From an uncultured Spirochaetota bacterium (GTDB lineage: Bacteria; Spirochaetota; Spirochaetia; Treponematales; Treponemataceae), in contig CALXMF010000013.1 in the NCBI GenBank assembly GCA_944389415.1, forward strand, positions 1 through 57,185: a stretch of 57,185 nucleotides of DNA, in the 5' to 3' direction. The position numbers and the translations under genes were made by a program. A model generated the notes under the pieces. The model searched no databases. It worked only from the letters and a program-made list of their open reading frames with translations, and was not told the DNA's origin. Shown here one piece after another: positions 8,299 to 17,540 of the stretch; position 1 is the first letter of the stretch; each line of letters opens with the position of its first letter.

Positions 8299-9339
8299 AT
8301 GAACGAAGTTCTGTCACAGGATGAAATAGATCAGTTGCTCCAGGCAATTAGTTCTGGTGAAACTGAAGCCAACGATGACTTTAAGCCAGTTAATGATACT
8401 CGTAAAATTAAAATTTACGATTTTAAGCGTCCGGATAAATTTTCGAAGGAACAAATCCGTACTATCTCGATCATGCATGAAACGTTTGCGCGTTTGACAA
8501 CAACGAGTTTGTCTGCTCAATTGCGCAGTATTGTGCATGTTCATGTTGCGTCGGTTGACCAATTGACATATGAAGAATTTATTAGATCTATTCCGACTCC
8601 GACAACATTAGCTGTGATTAATATGGATCCGTTGAAGGGTAATGCAATATTAGAAATTGATCCAGCTATTACATTTTCAATGATTGATCGCCTCTTTGGT
8701 GGTACTGGTCAAGGTGGGGCTAAAGTTCAGCGGGATCTCACTGATATTGAGCAATCTGTTATGGAAGGTATCATTGTTCGCATTTTGGCTAATATGCGCG
8801 AAGCTTGGACACAGGTTATAGATCTTCGGCCAAGACTTGCCCAGATTGAAACAAATCCTCAATTTGCTCAAATTGTTGCGCCCTCTGAAATGGTTGTTTT
8901 AGTCACCTTAGAAACGAAAGTTGGTGATGAAGAGGGAATGATGAATTTCTGTATTCCCTATATCACTATAGAACCGATTATTTCAAAATTATCCAGTCAG
9001 TTCTGGTTTTCATCGATACGGCGCAGTTCTACAACTCAATATCTTGGGGTGTTAAAGGAAAAGCTGTCTGATGTGGCCATGGATGTTGTTGCAGAAATAG
9101 GCTCTATAGATTTGCCAATTCGAGATGTTTTGGCTTTACAAGTCAATGATGTTGTCCGATTATCTAATGTAAAGATTACCGATCCATTAACGTTGAGTGT
9201 TGGTAATAAGAAAAAATTTTACTGTCAGCCAGGTGTTATTGGGAAAAAAATGGCTGTACAGATAACAGGAAAGATTGCTCAGGCTGAAGATGAAGATATA
9301 GATCAGCTTGATGCAGAAGGAGACGAATCGTATGAGTGA
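8299..9339 (+). CDS. fliM: FliM flagellar motor switch protein
   Basis: The 346-residue protein begins with the CheY-P binding peptide (VLSQDEIDQLLQAI), then the CheC-like middle domain (SIMHETFARLTTTSLSAQLRS..., NMDPLKGNAILEIDP, SMIDRLFGGTG) and the C-terminal SpoA domain (PIRDVLALQVNDVVRLSN). It is the C-ring protein that receives the chemotaxis signal and contacts FliG and FliN. It starts 14 bp after fliL; its 3' end overlaps fliY by 8 bp (ATGAGTGA), implying translational coupling. Confidence 0.96.
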   Translation: MNEVLSQDEIDQLLQAISSGETEANDDFKPVNDTRKIKIYDFKRPDKFSKEQIRTISIMHETFARLTTTSLSAQLRSIVHVHVASVDQLTYEEFIRSIPTPTTLAVINMDPLKGNAILEIDPAITFSMIDRLFGGTGQGGAKVQRDLTDIEQSVMEGIIVRILANMREAWTQVIDLRPRLAQIETNPQFAQIVAPSEMVVLVTLETKVGDEEGMMNFCIPYITIEPIISKLSSQFWFSSIRRSSTTQYLGVLKEKLSDVAMDVVAEIGSIDLPIRDVLALQVNDVVRLSNVKITDPLTLSVGNKKKFYCQPGVIGKKMAVQITGKIAQAEDEDIDQLDAEGDESYE

Positions 9340-10429
9340 TGGCGCGATATCACAAGATGAAATAGATGCATTATTATCCGGTGTTGATATGGGTGGTATG
9401 GGAACCGCTGCACCTGTTGCGTCGGCTGCTCATGTGGATACAAACGCTCTGAATGGTTTCTTTGCCAGCTTAAAAGATACTTTTGCACAGAATCTGACCA
9501 CAATTACAGGTGGAACAGCGTCTGTTTCTGCTCCTCAGTTGACTATTTCCGGAAAAGATACATTTCTGGCTCAATTGCCAGATGAAGTTGTCTCGGTGGA
9601 AGCACCTTTTTCTGATGTTGTGCAGGGGGGGCATACTTTTGTATTACCTACTGATTTTGCAAAAGAATTAGTTGCTTTAATTAATAAAGAGGAAAATGCT
9701 GAGCTTGATGAGATGGGCCTTTCTGTTGTTGCAGAAGTTATTTCCCAGCAGATTGGTTCAGAAGTTACCGAGTTGTCAAAGAAACCTGGATTAAATGGAT
9801 TAGGCAGCTCTCCTGCGTCGGCAACTGCTGTTCCCAAGGCAATGTTGCAGCTTCCTGATGACCAGTTTACATTATTGGCATATCCTGTTACTCTTAATGG
9901 TGAACAGAATACGATCTGGGAAGTTATTGCAAAGAGTCCTTCTGAACGGATTTCTTCTGTTTTAACAGAAAGTTCTACTGCTGCGGTACAATCGTCTCCC
10001 AATGTTTCTATTGGACAACAGCAGACTGCGTCAACAACAAATATGGGGATGGGGGGTGGAATAGCTATGCCTCAGAATAATTTTACCGGTGCAACAATGG
10101 GTATGGCAGCTCCAAATGTACAGCCGTTGCAGTATCCGAATTTACAGCAAGGCGGCGGCACACCGGAACAGGGTAATATCGGTCTTATCATGGATGTATA
10201 CATGGAGATGACCGTAGAACTTGGCCGTACTAAAAAGCAGATAAAAGAAATCCTGGGAATGGGCGAGGGAACAATTATCGAGCTCGATAAACTTGCTGGT
10301 GAGCCGGTTGATATTTTAGTTAACCATAAACCGATTGCGAAAGGTGAAGTGGTTGTTATTGATGAAAACTTTGGTGTTCGTGTAACAGAAATTCTATCTC
10401 CTGCGGAACGTGTTTCTGATATTCACTGA
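9332..10429 (+). CDS. fliY: FliY/FliN flagellar motor switch protein
   Basis: The 365-residue protein opens with a FliM-like peptide (ISQDEIDALLSGVD), continues with a CheC/FliY-like domain (about 40-205), a low-complexity Gln/Gly/Met linker (about 215-280), and ends with a FliN SpoA domain (IMDVYMEMTVELGRTKKQIKEIL, LAGEPVDILVNHKPIAKGEVVVIDENFGVRV). It forms the lower C-ring with FliM. In the CheC-like part the place where phosphatases have an ExxN motif reads VVAEVISQQIG, with Ser instead of Asn, so CheY-P phosphatase activity is doubtful. The overlap with fliM and the AGGAGA ahead of ATG 9332 fix the start. Confidence 0.93.
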   Translation: MSDGAISQDEIDALLSGVDMGGMGTAAPVASAAHVDTNALNGFFASLKDTFAQNLTTITGGTASVSAPQLTISGKDTFLAQLPDEVVSVEAPFSDVVQGGHTFVLPTDFAKELVALINKEENAELDEMGLSVVAEVISQQIGSEVTELSKKPGLNGLGSSPASATAVPKAMLQLPDDQFTLLAYPVTLNGEQNTIWEVIAKSPSERISSVLTESSTAAVQSSPNVSIGQQQTASTTNMGMGGGIAMPQNNFTGATMGMAAPNVQPLQYPNLQQGGGTPEQGNIGLIMDVYMEMTVELGRTKKQIKEILGMGEGTIIELDKLAGEPVDILVNHKPIAKGEVVVIDENFGVRVTEILSPAERVSDIH

Positions 10430-10438
10430 CAGAAAGTT

Positions 10439-11113
10439 TTGGGTGGGGGATTAATTATTACGAAACGAATAACTCGTATTTTTATTATACTGTTATTTTT
10501 TCAGGCCTTTGCGGTTTTGTCTGCTCAACAGATTGAGCAGACAGACGCTGAAAGGGATAATACGTTTACAAATTCACGGTTACCAGATGAACATGATGTA
10601 TATCTGGATATGACTGAGGAAACTGTTCAGCAAGAGCAACGGCAGACTCCATCAACAACATGGTTGTTTGTTCGTATGGTATTAGTTCTTGCAGTAGTTA
10701 TTGCATGTATTTATGCAGTATTATTTTTTCTAAAAAAAGGTTTAAATCCTGCTGGTGATACTGATCCGTATTTACGCAGAACAGCTTCTTTAACTTTGGG
10801 CCAAGGTAAGTCTGTTCAGGTCGTGACGCTTGGCGGTGAAGCTTATTTATTAGGTGTCTGTGATAATTCTGTTACGTTGCTTGGTAAAATAAATGATAAG
10901 GACTTAGTCAGCGCCATGAATTTAAATGCTGAAAAGACAGCTGCGCTGAAAGTTCCAAGAGATTTTAGCTCAATACTTGCGAAATTTACTGGTACTAAAA
11001 AAGAAGACTCTATTACAGATGTGACCTTTTCTACAGAAAATTTTCTGCGATCTCAACGAGAAAGGCTTCATAGTGTACGGAGTGATGAGAATGTTTCTGA
11101 TAAAGAGGAATAG
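10439..11113 (+). CDS. fliO: FliO (FliZ)-like flagellar export gate assembly protein
   Basis: The protein has an N-terminal signal-like hydrophobic segment (IFIILLFFQAFAVLSAQQ), a ~55-residue periplasmic stretch, one membrane helix (WLFVRMVLVLAVVIACIYAVLFFLKKGL) and a cytoplasmic FliO domain (RRTASLTLGQGKSVQVVTLGGEAYLLGVCDNSVTLL split across the domain). FliO helps FliP ring assembly. The start is odd: no ATG precedes the signal segment. TTG 10439 (224 residues) is possible, but a strong G-rich box (10440-10448) lies inside that frame and would fit an ATT start at 10457, giving ITKRITRIF. It lies between fliY and fliP as expected. Confidence 0.82.
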   Translation: MGGGLIITKRITRIFIILLFFQAFAVLSAQQIEQTDAERDNTFTNSRLPDEHDVYLDMTEETVQQEQRQTPSTTWLFVRMVLVLAVVIACIYAVLFFLKKGLNPAGDTDPYLRRTASLTLGQGKSVQVVTLGGEAYLLGVCDNSVTLLGKINDKDLVSAMNLNAEKTAALKVPRDFSSILAKFTGTKKEDSITDVTFSTENFLRSQRERLHSVRSDENVSDKEE

Positions 11114-11119
11114 TGTTGT

Positions 11120-11953
11120 ATGATGTCGCAAATACCAAAACGACTGTTCAGAATCATTTTTATTGCTTTTTTTTCACTGATTTGTGTATTGCCTGTTTCA
11201 TCACAGGCAAATTTTCCTGCTAATTCTGCTGTTGGTAGAACTAATATGACGGGAACTGTGCAGGGATTGGAAATACCCTCAGTTAATTTAGAAATAACAC
11301 AGCCGCAATCAGGACAGGAAGTTGCGTTTTCCATACAGTTGCTGCTGCTGCTTACAATACTCACACTCGCTCCGAGTATTTTAATTTTAGCAACATCTTT
11401 TCTTCGCTTTTCTATCGTTCTTGATTTTATCAAACGGGCTCTGTCTCTTCAGCAAGTACCGCCAACCGCTGTATTAAATGGTATCGCCTTTTTTATGACT
11501 CTTTTTATTATGTGGCCGGTTTTTAATGAAATATATACAAATTCTTTTAAACCCTTGTCAGATGGTCAGATCGGTATTGAGGCGGCATATGCAGAAGCAG
11601 AAGCCCCTATCCGTTTATTCATGTATAAGCAGATGTCAAATGATACAAGTTATATAGCTTTGTTTATGAATATGGGTGGTTTAGATAAACCAGAGACTCT
11701 CGCAGATGTTCCGACATATGTATTAATTCCGGCATATATTTTACATGAGCTGACAGTTGCTTTTAAAATTGGCATTTTATTGTATATCCCATTTATTGTT
11801 ATCGATATGGTTGTGGCCAGTGTTCTGATGTCGATGGGTATGATTATGCTTCCTCCGGTACAAATTTCCATGCCGTTTAAATTAATGCTGTTTGTACTCA
11901 TTGATGGCTGGGGATTGCTGACGCAACAGCTGTTTAATTCTATTGTTCGCTGA
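11120..11953 (+). CDS. fliP: FliP flagellar type III export gate protein
   Basis: The 277-residue protein has a cleavable signal peptide (FRIIFIAFFSLICVLPVSSQA) and four membrane segments with FliP signatures: LLLLTILTLAPSILILATSF followed by LRFSIVLDFIKRAL, FFMTLFIMWPVFNEIY, and near the end VIDMVVASVLMSMGMIMLPP and FKLMLFVLIDGWGLL. FliP forms the pentameric core of the export gate with FliQ and FliR. Start ATG 11120 (or the adjacent 11123) follows GAGGA at about 11106, 6 bp after fliO. Confidence 0.96.
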   Translation: MMSQIPKRLFRIIFIAFFSLICVLPVSSQANFPANSAVGRTNMTGTVQGLEIPSVNLEITQPQSGQEVAFSIQLLLLLTILTLAPSILILATSFLRFSIVLDFIKRALSLQQVPPTAVLNGIAFFMTLFIMWPVFNEIYTNSFKPLSDGQIGIEAAYAEAEAPIRLFMYKQMSNDTSYIALFMNMGGLDKPETLADVPTYVLIPAYILHELTVAFKIGILLYIPFIVIDMVVASVLMSMGMIMLPPVQISMPFKLMLFVLIDGWGLLTQQLFNSIVR

Positions 11954-11978
11954 GATTTTATAGTAAGGAGCTGAGATT

Positions 11979-12248
11979 ATGTCTATTGGAGATCTGGTTA
12001 CCCTGATGCGCGGAGGCGTATTTCAGATATTCATATTGAGTGCTCCTATTCTTGGTGCCGCATTGATTGTTGGTTTGCTGGTAGCTATCTTTCAGGCGAC
12101 GACTTCCATACAGGAACAAACTCTTACCTTTGTGCCAAAGTTATTTGCAATTCTTGCTATGCTCGCTTTACTAGGAGCGTGGATGTTTGCAAGTATGCGT
12201 GGGTATACATTGAATATTTTCCAGATGATTAGTCAGATGGGGCGGTAA
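11979..12248 (+). CDS. fliQ: FliQ flagellar export gate protein
   Basis: The 89-residue protein has two membrane helices with the family pattern: FQIFILSAPILGAALIVGLLVAIFQATTSIQEQTLTF broken by a polar turn, then VPKLFAILAMLALLGAWMF. FliQ wraps the FliP/FliR core of the export gate. AAGGAG before ATG 11979 is a clear ribosome-binding site. fliR begins 6 bp after the stop. Confidence 0.96.
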   Translation: MSIGDLVTLMRGGVFQIFILSAPILGAALIVGLLVAIFQATTSIQEQTLTFVPKLFAILAMLALLGAWMFASMRGYTLNIFQMISQMGR

Positions 12249-12254
12249 TACGAC

Positions 12255-13076
12255 ATGTTAACACAGATAGCGGCCAACGCTTCTGTTTTTCTGCTGGTAG
12301 CAGTCCGTTGCTTTGCGCTGGTCATGACATTGCCACTCCTTTCGATGCGCAGTGTATCAAGAATTTCAAAGGTCGCGCTTGCAGGGTATATGGCTTTTTT
12401 AGTGCTGCCAACAGCGTCTTCTGCTGCATGGGGAAGCGCTGTCGGTGTTTATGGTGCGTTTTCTCTTGAATATTTGTGCTTATTGATGGGGGAAGCGCTA
12501 ATTGGTATTATCACAGGTTTTTATATAACCATTATTTTTTCCGCTTTCAGTTCAGCAGGGCAGTTTTTTACTTTTCAGATGGGATTTGGCGCCTCAGAAG
12601 TATATGATTCGTTATCACAAATAGAAAATCCGCTTATGGGGCAGTATCTCAATCTTATTGCGATGTTGCTTTTCCTTCAGGTGGAAGGATTTCAGCAGAT
12701 TTTTTTAGGAGGAGTACTTCGCAGTTTTCAGACACTGAATTCATATTCACTTATTTATGCACAGGACTTATTTTACCAGTTTTTACTAACTGGTTTAACA
12801 GATTTGTTTTTTGATGCGCTGATGATTGCGCTGCCTCTTATGGCGACTCTGCTTCTTGTTGCGGTATGTATGGGAATTCTCTCAAAAGCTGCCCCTCAAA
12901 TGAATCTTTTATCAGAAGGGCTGCCGATAACTATTTTAGTCGCTTTTTTTCTTTTGACTCTTCTGCTGCCTACAATGTGTGATTTTTTTATTCGGTCATT
13001 TATGATTGCTTTTACGAAAATAGAACAGCTTTTTGCTGAGATTGGAACTGTTTTGAAAACGGTTCCACTGTTTTAG
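12255..13076 (+). CDS. fliR: FliR flagellar export gate protein
   Basis: The 273-residue multi-pass protein fits FliR: VAVRCFALVMTLPLL near the N-terminus, EALIGIITGFYITIIFSAFSSAGQF, the GFGASEVYDSLSQ loop and a C-terminal region ILSKAAPQMNLLSEGLPITI. It closes the export gate spiral and couples to FlhB. Position between fliQ and flhB is conserved. A GCCGATAA inside the gene (12923-12930) has no -35 partner. Confidence 0.95.
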   Translation: MLTQIAANASVFLLVAVRCFALVMTLPLLSMRSVSRISKVALAGYMAFLVLPTASSAAWGSAVGVYGAFSLEYLCLLMGEALIGIITGFYITIIFSAFSSAGQFFTFQMGFGASEVYDSLSQIENPLMGQYLNLIAMLLFLQVEGFQQIFLGGVLRSFQTLNSYSLIYAQDLFYQFLLTGLTDLFFDALMIALPLMATLLLVAVCMGILSKAAPQMNLLSEGLPITILVAFFLLTLLLPTMCDFFIRSFMIAFTKIEQLFAEIGTVLKTVPLF

Positions 13077-13085
13077 AGGTGTCCA

Positions 13086-14210
13086 GTGAAAACTTTTCCG
13101 GCTACTGGCTGTGAGCAGAAAATATGGATCGACTTGCAATGGTTTGCTTCTGCCGAAGAAGAGGGCCGCACAGAAGAACCCTCTGAACTGAAACTTCGTA
13201 AAGCACGAGAAGAAGGGCGTGTTCCTAAAAGTTCTGAATTAAACAGTGCGATTGTGATGCTGCTTACTGTTCTTTCTGTGGTTTTGCTGGGAACATGGCT
13301 ATTTGATAATTGTATTGATGTTCTCCTTTTCTATTTCCAATTATGTACACAAACTGAATTATATGATGGAAAACTAGCCGCTGCATTTTATGTTTATTTT
13401 ATAAAAATGGTTCTTCCTGTGGCGCTCATTTCTGTTATTGCGGCTATTGCAGCGAATCTTGTTCAGAACAAAGGTTTCTTATATTCAAGCAAGCCTCTGG
13501 AACCCAAATTTAGTAAGGTTATACCGAAATTTGGGGAATATTTTCGAAAAACACTTTTTTCGTTTGAAGGTGCATTTAATGTTGTAAAATCACTGGTAAA
13601 AGTGATTGTTATTTTTTGTGTAGCGTTTGTAGTGATAAAAGGTGATTTACATCAGTTATTATCTTTAATGAATGTTGGTTTATGGCCTGCTCTTGTTCAT
13701 ATTGGAACAATGGCTGCAAAGATTCTGATTTTCTCTGCCGTGATTTTTCTTGTGATTGCAGTTCCTGATTATCTTGTTCAGAAGAAACAGTTCATGGAAT
13801 CAATGAAAATGTCAAAGCAGGAAGTGAAAGAGGAATACAAAACACTAGAAGGAGATCCCTTTATAAAAAGCAGGCTGCGTCAGTATATGCAAGAAATGCT
13901 TGTTCGAAATATGCCTGCTGATGTTGCAAAATCAGATGTTGTGATTGCAAACCCGACTCATTATGCTGTAGCAGTAAGATATGATAAGCAGACAATGCAG
14001 GGACCAATGGTGATGGCTAAAGGTGCAGACAGCGTTGCGCAGAATATAAAACGTATTGCAAAAGAGAATAATGTGCCTATTGTTGAAAACAAGCCGCTTG
14101 CCCGTGCACTCTATGCGGAAGTTGAAATCGGTGATATAATACCGGAAAATTATTATCAGGCTCTGGCTGTAATATTAGCAAAAGTCTATACTATGAAAAA
14201 GAAATTGTGA
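13086..14210 (+). CDS. flhB: FlhB flagellar export specificity switch protein
   Basis: The 374-residue protein begins with the acidic/basic FlhB pattern (EEGRTEEPSELKLRKAREEG), contains four membrane helices and a cytoplasmic domain with the self-cleaving NPTH motif at residues 289-292 (VVIANPTHYAVAVRYD). Autocleavage at this site lets export switch from hook to filament substrates together with FliK. The start is GTG 13086, preceded by GAGGTG. An N-terminal extension of about 22 residues (KTFPATGCEQKIWIDLQWFA) precedes the family core. Confidence 0.95.
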   Translation: MKTFPATGCEQKIWIDLQWFASAEEEGRTEEPSELKLRKAREEGRVPKSSELNSAIVMLLTVLSVVLLGTWLFDNCIDVLLFYFQLCTQTELYDGKLAAAFYVYFIKMVLPVALISVIAAIAANLVQNKGFLYSSKPLEPKFSKVIPKFGEYFRKTLFSFEGAFNVVKSLVKVIVIFCVAFVVIKGDLHQLLSLMNVGLWPALVHIGTMAAKILIFSAVIFLVIAVPDYLVQKKQFMESMKMSKQEVKEEYKTLEGDPFIKSRLRQYMQEMLVRNMPADVAKSDVVIANPTHYAVAVRYDKQTMQGPMVMAKGADSVAQNIKRIAKENNVPIVENKPLARALYAEVEIGDIIPENYYQALAVILAKVYTMKKKL

Positions 14211-14227
14211 TCTGTTGGGTGGGATAA

Positions 14228-16303
14228 ATGGCAGATATAAAACCTGTTTTTAAAAATTCTCAAGATTTTTTTGTTGCGGTTGCGGCGGTTGTTGTTATAT
14301 TGATGCTGATTGTGCCGCTGCCAACATTCTTACTCGATGTTTTGATGGCCTGTAATGTTCTGCTTGCTTTGTTGGTTTTGCTGATTGTCCTATATACGCC
14401 TAAAGCGACTGATTTTTCTTCTTTCCCGACGGTTCTACTCGTTTCTACTGTTTTTGGTCTTGGTATAAATGTTTCTTCAACTCGTCTAATTTTATCGCAG
14501 GGAACAAAATTTGACGGAAAAATGGTGCGTGCATTTTCAAGCTTTGTAGTTGGTTCTGGTGGAACAGAAGGAGTTTTGATTGGTTTCGTCATTTTTATAA
14601 TTTTGATTGCTGTCCAAACTTTTGTTATAACAAAAGGTGCCACTCGTGTTGCCGAAGTAGCTGCGCGTTTTACTCTTGATGCTATGCCGATGAAACAGGC
14701 AGCTGTTGAAGCAGAGTATAATTCCGGTGCCATAACGGAGGAAGAAGCACGAAAACGGAAACTTGATGTGCAACGGGAAGCTGGTTTCTACGGAGCAATG
14801 GATGGTGCAACGAAATTTGTCTCTGGTAACGTGAAAGTTGGAATCTTTATAACAGTGATAAATCTTGTTGTTGGTCTTATTTTTGGGATGGTACTTCGCC
14901 AAGAACCTTTTCAGACAGCTTTGACTACGTATGCGTCATTAACAATTGGTGACGGTCTTTTGTCTCAGTTGCCTTCTCTTCTTGTATCATTTGCGACTGG
15001 TATTGTTGTAACCCGTTCTGCATCTGTAGAAACATTCGGAACTGATGTAAAAAAGCAGTTTTCTCAGAATGCATGGGTATTTTATGTTGGTGGTGGTACA
15101 TTAATTGTTATTGGCTTACTTCCCGGTTTCCCCTGGTATGTGTTAATTCCGATGGGCGCCGCGTTATTATATTTAGGGTATCGGTTACAGAGTATTGAAA
15201 CTGCTCGCGAACGGGAACGTTCTCTCGCAGATAAAATTAAGCAGAAAACACAGCCTGCTCCCGGCAGTGTTGATGCAGGAGCGGTTGCGCCTCTTGATCC
15301 GCTTTCTTTGGAACTAGGATTTGCTCTTATCCCCCTTGTTGACAAGGAAAAAGGAGCTGAACTTCTTGAGCGTGTTACCAGAATCCGGCGTGAGTCTGCT
15401 CTTGATTTGGGACTTGTTGTGCCTCGTATCCGCATTATTGATAATATGCGTCTTGAGCCAAATGAATATTGTTTTAAAATTAAGGGTGTGGAAGTTGGCC
15501 GTAGTAAGATTCGCATGGGATGGTACATGTGTATGAATACTGGTGCCGTTGTTGAAGAGATTAGGGGTGAACCGACTGTTGATCCGGCGTTTGGTTTGCC
15601 AGCTCTTTGGATTCCAGAAGAAGGGCGTGAAAAAGCTGAACGTGCTGGTTATGCGGTTGTTGATTCTCCTACTATTATTGCGACTCATCTGACTGAAATT
15701 ATCAAGTCTCATGCATCCGAGATTTTAGGCAGACAAGAAGTGCAAACAATGATTGATTCTTTGAAAAAGGACTATCCTGCTGTTATTGAAGAAAGTACAA
15801 AGCTGTTTTCTCTTGGTGAAATCCAAAAAGTGTTGCAGGGATTGCTTCGTGAACAGGTTTCTGTTCGAAACCTTGTTGTTATTCTTGAAACGATGTCTGA
15901 TTTTGCTCCTATTACTAAAAACATTGAACTATTAACAGAGAAGGTTAGACAGGCTCTTGGAAGACAAATTTGTCTTCAGTATGCAGACGAAAACCATGTG
16001 CTGCATATATTAACAGTAAATCCGCAGTTGCTTCAGAAAATGGCTGAAAATAAAGCGGCTACTGTGAATGGTACTGTCGTTGCGTGGGAGCCTGCAAGTC
16101 AACGCAGCTGGATTACTGCTGTTAATGCTGCGTTTGCTGCCGTTCGTGAAAAAGGTTATATGCCAGTTATTCTGACTTCTGAAGAATACAGGCTCTTGAT
16201 AAAAGTTAGTACAGAACGAGAAATGCCAGATCTTGTTGTGTTATCTGTTCAGGAGATTACGAACGATATTCGCGTAGAATCTCTGGGAGAGATAAATGTC
16301 TGA
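14228..16303 (+). CDS. flhA: FlhA flagellar export gate protein
   Basis: The 691-residue protein has eight predicted N-terminal membrane segments, the cytoplasmic FHIPEP-type loop region (RFTLDAMPMKQAAVEAEYNSG, then ARKRKLDVQREAGFYGAMDGA), and a large C-terminal cytoplasmic domain that docks chaperone-substrate complexes. FlhA forms the nonameric export ring. Start ATG 14228 has GGGTGGGA upstream, 17 bp after flhB. Its last 8 bp overlap flhF. Length is typical (about 690-700). Confidence 0.97.
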   Translation: MADIKPVFKNSQDFFVAVAAVVVILMLIVPLPTFLLDVLMACNVLLALLVLLIVLYTPKATDFSSFPTVLLVSTVFGLGINVSSTRLILSQGTKFDGKMVRAFSSFVVGSGGTEGVLIGFVIFIILIAVQTFVITKGATRVAEVAARFTLDAMPMKQAAVEAEYNSGAITEEEARKRKLDVQREAGFYGAMDGATKFVSGNVKVGIFITVINLVVGLIFGMVLRQEPFQTALTTYASLTIGDGLLSQLPSLLVSFATGIVVTRSASVETFGTDVKKQFSQNAWVFYVGGGTLIVIGLLPGFPWYVLIPMGAALLYLGYRLQSIETARERERSLADKIKQKTQPAPGSVDAGAVAPLDPLSLELGFALIPLVDKEKGAELLERVTRIRRESALDLGLVVPRIRIIDNMRLEPNEYCFKIKGVEVGRSKIRMGWYMCMNTGAVVEEIRGEPTVDPAFGLPALWIPEEGREKAERAGYAVVDSPTIIATHLTEIIKSHASEILGRQEVQTMIDSLKKDYPAVIEESTKLFSLGEIQKVLQGLLREQVSVRNLVVILETMSDFAPITKNIELLTEKVRQALGRQICLQYADENHVLHILTVNPQLLQKMAENKAATVNGTVVAWEPASQRSWITAVNAAFAAVREKGYMPVILTSEEYRLLIKVSTEREMPDLVVLSVQEITNDIRVESLGEINV

Positions 16304-17540
16304 TAATTACAGTGAATCGGATATTCTTATTGAGGTTGGAAAATCGTTTGATGAATGTACCAGCAAGCTGCGTGATCTATATGGTATGGATGGATATCAT
16401 ATTTTGCGGCAGCGTTTGCGGCCTGCAGGTATTTTCAGACGTGCGCAGGTTGAAGTTCAATATGTAATTCGGCCTGTACAATCTCGAAAAATTCCGCAGG
16501 CATTTTCTGCGGCTGATTTTGAAAGAGAACGTAGTAAAATTCTTGCCGAAGCAAAGGCTGGTTTGCCACAGATTGCAAAGGTTGAAAAAGCCTTGGCTGA
16601 TATTGCGCAAAAAATAGATACGCTTTCTGTGCCTAATCAATCAGTGCCACCTGTTATTGCAGAAATTGATCATCTGCTTGATTTAAATGAATTTACTCCT
16701 ACGTATCGTAAACGGATTACAGATCGGATAACTCGAGAATTTACTTTGTCGGAATTGGATGATAAAAATAAAATCCTTGAATCTGTGGTCAAATGGATAG
16801 GAGAAGATATGAGATTCTCTGATCCTGAATCAGATACGCAGCATCCAAAGATTATTATGTTGGTTGGTCCTACTGGTGTCGGTAAAACAACGACAATTGC
16901 GAAACTTGCAGCTAAATACTGTATACGGTTTCGTGCTGCTGGGGAAAAAAATCCATGTATTAAGCTGATAACTATTGATAGATTCAGGATTGCTGCTAAA
17001 GAGCAAGTAGAGAGATATGCGCAGGCAATGGGAATCCAGTCTTCTGTAGCCGATTCTGCTGAAGATATACGTAAAATTCTTGAGATGGATAAAGACCGGC
17101 TTGATGTTTTATTGATAGATACTATTGGGTATAGCCCTAATGATTATGAAAGTATTGCTAAAATGAGAACAATGTTGTCCATCAAAGACTGTGTTCCCGA
17201 TATGTATCTTGCTGTTTCTGCGAGTTCGAAGGCAAGTGATTTACGTACTATCATGAAAAATTATGAAGTTTTTGATTATTCATCAATTATAGTGACTAAG
17301 TGTGATGAAACGGAGCATATCGGTAATGTTATTAGTATATTGCAGGAAAGAAATGTGCCTGTTGCATATATTACATGTGGCCAGCAAGTGCCTCGCGATA
17401 TAAAACATGCTGATGTGATGTATTTTATTGAAAAGTTAACCGATATGAATATAGATAAAGATTTATTAAAATTAATGTTTTTAAAAGAAGAAAACTATAC
17501 AGAAGGAACTGTTACAGATGATGGAAGATCAGGCCGCTGA
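16296..17540 (+). CDS. flhF: FlhF SRP-type GTPase, flagellar placement
   Basis: The 414-residue protein has an N-terminal basic B region, a helical N domain and an SRP-like GTPase domain with P-loop GPTGVGKTTT (residues 191-200), TIDRFRIAAKEQVERYAQ and the DTIGYSP motif (replacing DTAGR of SRP54/FtsY), then TKCDE. FlhF sets flagellar number and polar/subpolar position with FlhG. It overlaps flhA by 8 bp and flhG by 23 bp, so the three are likely coupled in translation. Confidence 0.95.
   Translation: MSDNYSESDILIEVGKSFDECTSKLRDLYGMDGYHILRQRLRPAGIFRRAQVEVQYVIRPVQSRKIPQAFSAADFERERSKILAEAKAGLPQIAKVEKALADIAQKIDTLSVPNQSVPPVIAEIDHLLDLNEFTPTYRKRITDRITREFTLSELDDKNKILESVVKWIGEDMRFSDPESDTQHPKIIMLVGPTGVGKTTTIAKLAAKYCIRFRAAGEKNPCIKLITIDRFRIAAKEQVERYAQAMGIQSSVADSAEDIRKILEMDKDRLDVLLIDTIGYSPNDYESIAKMRTMLSIKDCVPDMYLAVSASSKASDLRTIMKNYEVFDYSSIIVTKCDETEHIGNVISILQERNVPVAYITCGQQVPRDIKHADVMYFIEKLTDMNIDKDLLKLMFLKEENYTEGTVTDDGRSGR

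Noticed and set aside
9571-10002. 143-codon antisense frame in fliY
   Set aside because: Mirror frame of an AT-rich coding region; the sense frame carries clear FliY motifs.
12923-12930. GCCGATAA sigma-28-like -10 inside fliR
   Set aside because: The -35 position 15 bases upstream reads ATCT, not TAAA, and it lies in coding sequence with no gene boundary nearby.
14260-14733. 157-codon antisense frame in flhA
   Set aside because: Opposite a conserved membrane region of flhA; composition of a shadow frame and no start signal.
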